Notes under the pieces: generated by a model
Told to the model about the DNA's origin: nothing
The model's input: the letters and a program-made list of their open reading frames with translations, nothing else
The model's database searches: none
Program-made: the position numbers and the translations under genes
In this document: one piece after another, positions 61,916 through 64,000 of the stretch
How the letters are laid out: each line of letters starts with the position of its first letter
Numbering within the stretch: position 1 is the first letter of the stretch
Assembly (NCBI RefSeq): GCF_003991135.1
Contig: NZ_CP016379.1
Coordinates: forward strand, 372,001 to 436,000
Direction: 5' to 3'
Source of the DNA: Anoxybacter fermentans
GTDB taxonomy: Bacteria; Bacillota; Halanaerobiia; DY22613
Length of the DNA stretch: 64,000 nt

Positions 61916-64000
61916 ATGAAAAAAGGTACTTTACATTTATTGATTATAATGGTTTTGATGATAGTAGGGCTGGTAGGGCATATAGAGGCTGCCTTCCAGC
62001 CCCCTTCGGGGTTGGTACTACCTTCAGTGGTAGAAGTGGAAAATCCTGAAAATATATTGTCCTTTGAAGCTCTTTTTGATCAAGATGTGCTTACACAACC
62101 CATTTTATTGAACGGAAATGTGGAATATATTTACTTTAAATTTGATCAGGGAATAAACCCTGATGTAGTTAAATTTTATATTATTGAAAATTCAAACTGT
62201 AGTTTTAGTCTGGAGTATTTGACTGAAGATGGTGGATGGAGTTCTGTTGCAGAGCTAAATTTAATTAATGGAAACCAGATGAATTCAGGTTGGAACCGTT
62301 ATCCTATCAGTCTGGATCATCTAGTTAATCAGTTTCGTTTAAGAATCGAAAGATACAGTAAGACTGATCAAATTGGGATTGGTGAGATTGAGTTTTGGGG
62401 CCAGACTTCTCAAGGGATTCCACTCAAAACTAAAGAGTATAAGATGGTAGAAGATGAGATTTTGGAGTTTCACGGTGGAAGTGGACCACAGGGGACTCCG
62501 GAGCCAAAGAGTGTTCATGTTAAAATAGATGTTCCCATTCGCTATGTAGAAAAAGCAGAACTCATTTATGATATCTATGATTTAGAGTCCTATGTGGAAG
62601 GTTTCTGGCAGATTAATGAAGGAGGATATCATTATTTAACTCCTTTAGGGGCACTTAATACATGGACAACAGCCATTGAAGAAATCGACCCTACTTTACT
62701 GATTCAGGGAGAAAATAAGATTACATTTAAAGTAGGGAATAACAAAAAGAATGGATTTAAGATAACCAACGTCCGGTTGAAATTGTATTATGACAATGGT
62801 GAGAGAACAATAAAACAGGTAGAAGGTTCTGGAAATAATGAACAGTTATTGTCTAACCTGATTGATGGAGATTTGAGTACCTATTGGGAGACAGATTGGC
62901 AGGTTTATGATCAGGTTGTTTTAACCTTCCATTTGCCTGAGAAAACCGGGGTAGAGTATGTCACCTGGTTACAGGAATGTGAATTTGTTGACTCTATCAG
63001 GATTGAATATTTATCTTCTGGGGGTTGGGAGCTCTTTGCTCCAGAATTGACAGAAAAGGATCTTATAGAAGGGTGGAATGTGATTCAGACCAATCAAGCT
63101 GTAGAAACTGACCAGATTCGATTTGTTTTGCTTAATCCCAGGAAAAAACACTTGATTGGACCAATTTATGAAGTTATAGTCTGGGGAAGTAAGATCAAAT
63201 CCCGGAAGTTAAAACCTGATCTTATAATCAGTTATCCAGGGAATGGGGATGTTGTCAAAATTCAATCTTTAGTGAAAGGATTTGTTAGAGGGGATTATGA
63301 TCGAATAGAAATCAATGGCGAGCAGGTTACAGTAGAAAATAATTATTTTGAGACAGAAGTTAAATTGGACAAAGAGAGTACAGAAGAGAACTTTAGACGA
63401 ACCATTGTAGTAGAAGCTATCCGCGATGAAAGTGTGGTCAATGTGGATCAGGTTGATGTATATTTACAACCGACTCCTTTAGTAACCATTACTTCTCCTG
63501 AAGATGGATATCTGACAAATGCTGAAGAAGCGCTAATTGAAGGAGAAACAGATTTGCCTTCCCATGATTTATATATCAATGGAAACTGGTTTTCAACTGG
63601 CAGTCGGAATTTTCAGGCATATTATGCACTGGAGGAAGGAATAAATCAAATAACAATAGAAGCAGTTGCACAAAGGGGTCTTTCTGATTCTGAGACTATT
63701 TATGTACGGCGGGATAGCCAACCACCAATTATCTATTTTAATGAGGATTACAATAGTCTGGTATTAAATGAGAGTTTAAATTATTATCCAATTGAAGGAT
63801 ATATTGAAGATTATTCCCAATGTAGATTGTATGTTAATGGTATAGAAGTTGATTTACAGGATGAGTATTTTTCCTATTCAGCACAATTGCACCCAGGCTA
63901 TAATTATTTTACCTTTAGAGTTGTTGATGAATTAAATCAGGAGATAAGTACTGAAATTTGTCTTGTACAGGATTCAACTCCTCCTAATCCGTTTGTACCT
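61916..64000 (+). CDS. second large secreted surface protein (3' truncated by window edge)
   Basis: At least 695 residues, open to the window end. ATG 61916 with AGAGGGGG upstream. Signal peptide MKKGTLHLLIIMVLMIVGLVGHIEAA. Residues about 30-165 and 290-425 look like two discoidin-type domains (VEYIYFKFDQ..., NLIDGDLSTYWETDWQVYDQVVLTF). From about 440, Ig-like modules of the glucodextranase domain B type follow (VTITSPEDGYLTNAEEALIEG, LYINGNWFSTGSRNFQA). The end DSTPPNPFVP starts a new module like those of the preceding gene. Only 24 bp behind it, hence the same operon. The C-terminus is unknown; RHS-type or cell-wall-binding tails are possible. Confidence 0.82.
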   Translation, partial: MKKGTLHLLIIMVLMIVGLVGHIEAAFQPPSGLVLPSVVEVENPENILSFEALFDQDVLTQPILLNGNVEYIYFKFDQGINPDVVKFYIIENSNCSFSLEYLTEDGGWSSVAELNLINGNQMNSGWNRYPISLDHLVNQFRLRIERYSKTDQIGIGEIEFWGQTSQGIPLKTKEYKMVEDEILEFHGGSGPQGTPEPKSVHVKIDVPIRYVEKAELIYDIYDLESYVEGFWQINEGGYHYLTPLGALNTWTTAIEEIDPTLLIQGENKITFKVGNNKKNGFKITNVRLKLYYDNGERTIKQVEGSGNNEQLLSNLIDGDLSTYWETDWQVYDQVVLTFHLPEKTGVEYVTWLQECEFVDSIRIEYLSSGGWELFAPELTEKDLIEGWNVIQTNQAVETDQIRFVLLNPRKKHLIGPIYEVIVWGSKIKSRKLKPDLIISYPGNGDVVKIQSLVKGFVRGDYDRIEINGEQVTVENNYFETEVKLDKESTEENFRRTIVVEAIRDESVVNVDQVDVYLQPTPLVTITSPEDGYLTNAEEALIEGETDLPSHDLYINGNWFSTGSRNFQAYYALEEGINQITIEAVAQRGLSDSETIYVRRDSQPPIIYFNEDYNSLVLNESLNYYPIEGYIEDYSQCRLYVNGIEVDLQDEYFSYSAQLHPGYNYFTFRVVDELNQEISTEICLVQDSTPPNPFVP

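Noticed and set aside
1-64000. Catabolite-responsive (cre) operators expected from the HprK/Crh pair
   Set aside because: No convincing TGNAANCGNTNNCA match was found by eye in the intergenic regions; a computed scan would be needed.
1-64000. tRNA or rRNA genes
   Set aside because: No intergenic stretch shows a cloverleaf with the T-loop GTTCGA and CCA end, or conserved rRNA segments; GTTCGA within the repeats is part of the palindrome.

Overview
The window looks like a chromosome segment of a low-GC, fermentative, saccharolytic member of the Bacillota, most plausibly of the Halanaerobiales or a close relative. Evidence: AT-rich codons, strong AGGAGG ribosome sites with many TTG/GTG starts, HprK and an HPr-like protein, bacillithiol genes, CsoR/CopA/CopZ, and solute-binding proteins with cleavable signal peptides but no lipobox (as expected for a diderm). 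The species cannot be named from sequence alone. No rRNA, tRNA, CRISPR, phage or transposase gene was recognised.

Layout. 1-6.4 kb: maltodextrin uptake and breakdown (GH31 fragment, MalEFG-type transporter, GH13 neopullulanase). 6.6-8.4 kb: uvrC. 9-14.1 kb: a second sugar ABC transporter whose binding protein comes last, a TIM-barrel isomerase and a PHP hydrolase. 14.4-17.6 kb: an envelope-stress-like operon (DUF2089 regulator, SHOCT-like proteins, DUF4097 protein, YvlD-like membrane protein). 17.7-22.2 kb: ferredoxin and copper homeostasis (csoR, copA, an RseC-like protein, copZ). 22.8-25.7 kb: a PII-like protein with a CPA2 antiporter, and a flavin reductase. 25.8-28.5 kb: HAD phosphatase, bshB1, bshA. 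28.8-35.5 kb: degV, a membrane protein, ROK kinase, hprK, two membrane-anchored glucodextranase-C-type proteins and a small starch-binding protein. 35.6-49 kb: a glycogen/alpha-glucan island (debranching enzyme, TPR protein, frameshifted ECF S-component, methyltransferase, DUF4912 protein, GH57 branching enzyme, glycosyltransferase, nucleotidyltransferase fusion, GH15 glucoamylase) ending in a Crh-like HPr. 49.2-52 kb: an EIIC-like membrane protein, a second PHP hydrolase and nagA. 52.5-64 kb: a beta-propeller protein divergent from two very large secreted surface proteins, the second running off the window.

The genes fit one physiology. Imported maltodextrins and stored glycogen are cut to glucose, phosphorylated by the ROK kinase, and probably sensed through HprK and the Crh-like protein. 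Neither ABC transporter has a local ATPase, so a shared MsmX-type ATPase is expected elsewhere.

The most unusual feature is a family of long palindromic intergenic elements: thirteen essentially complete copies and three fragments in both orientations, usually just behind stop codons. They have nested arms and apical hairpins that keep their fold while changing sequence. A second, unrelated palindromic element with twin hairpins lies behind nagA between 17-bp direct repeats. Three probable single-base indels, all in T runs, split two genes.
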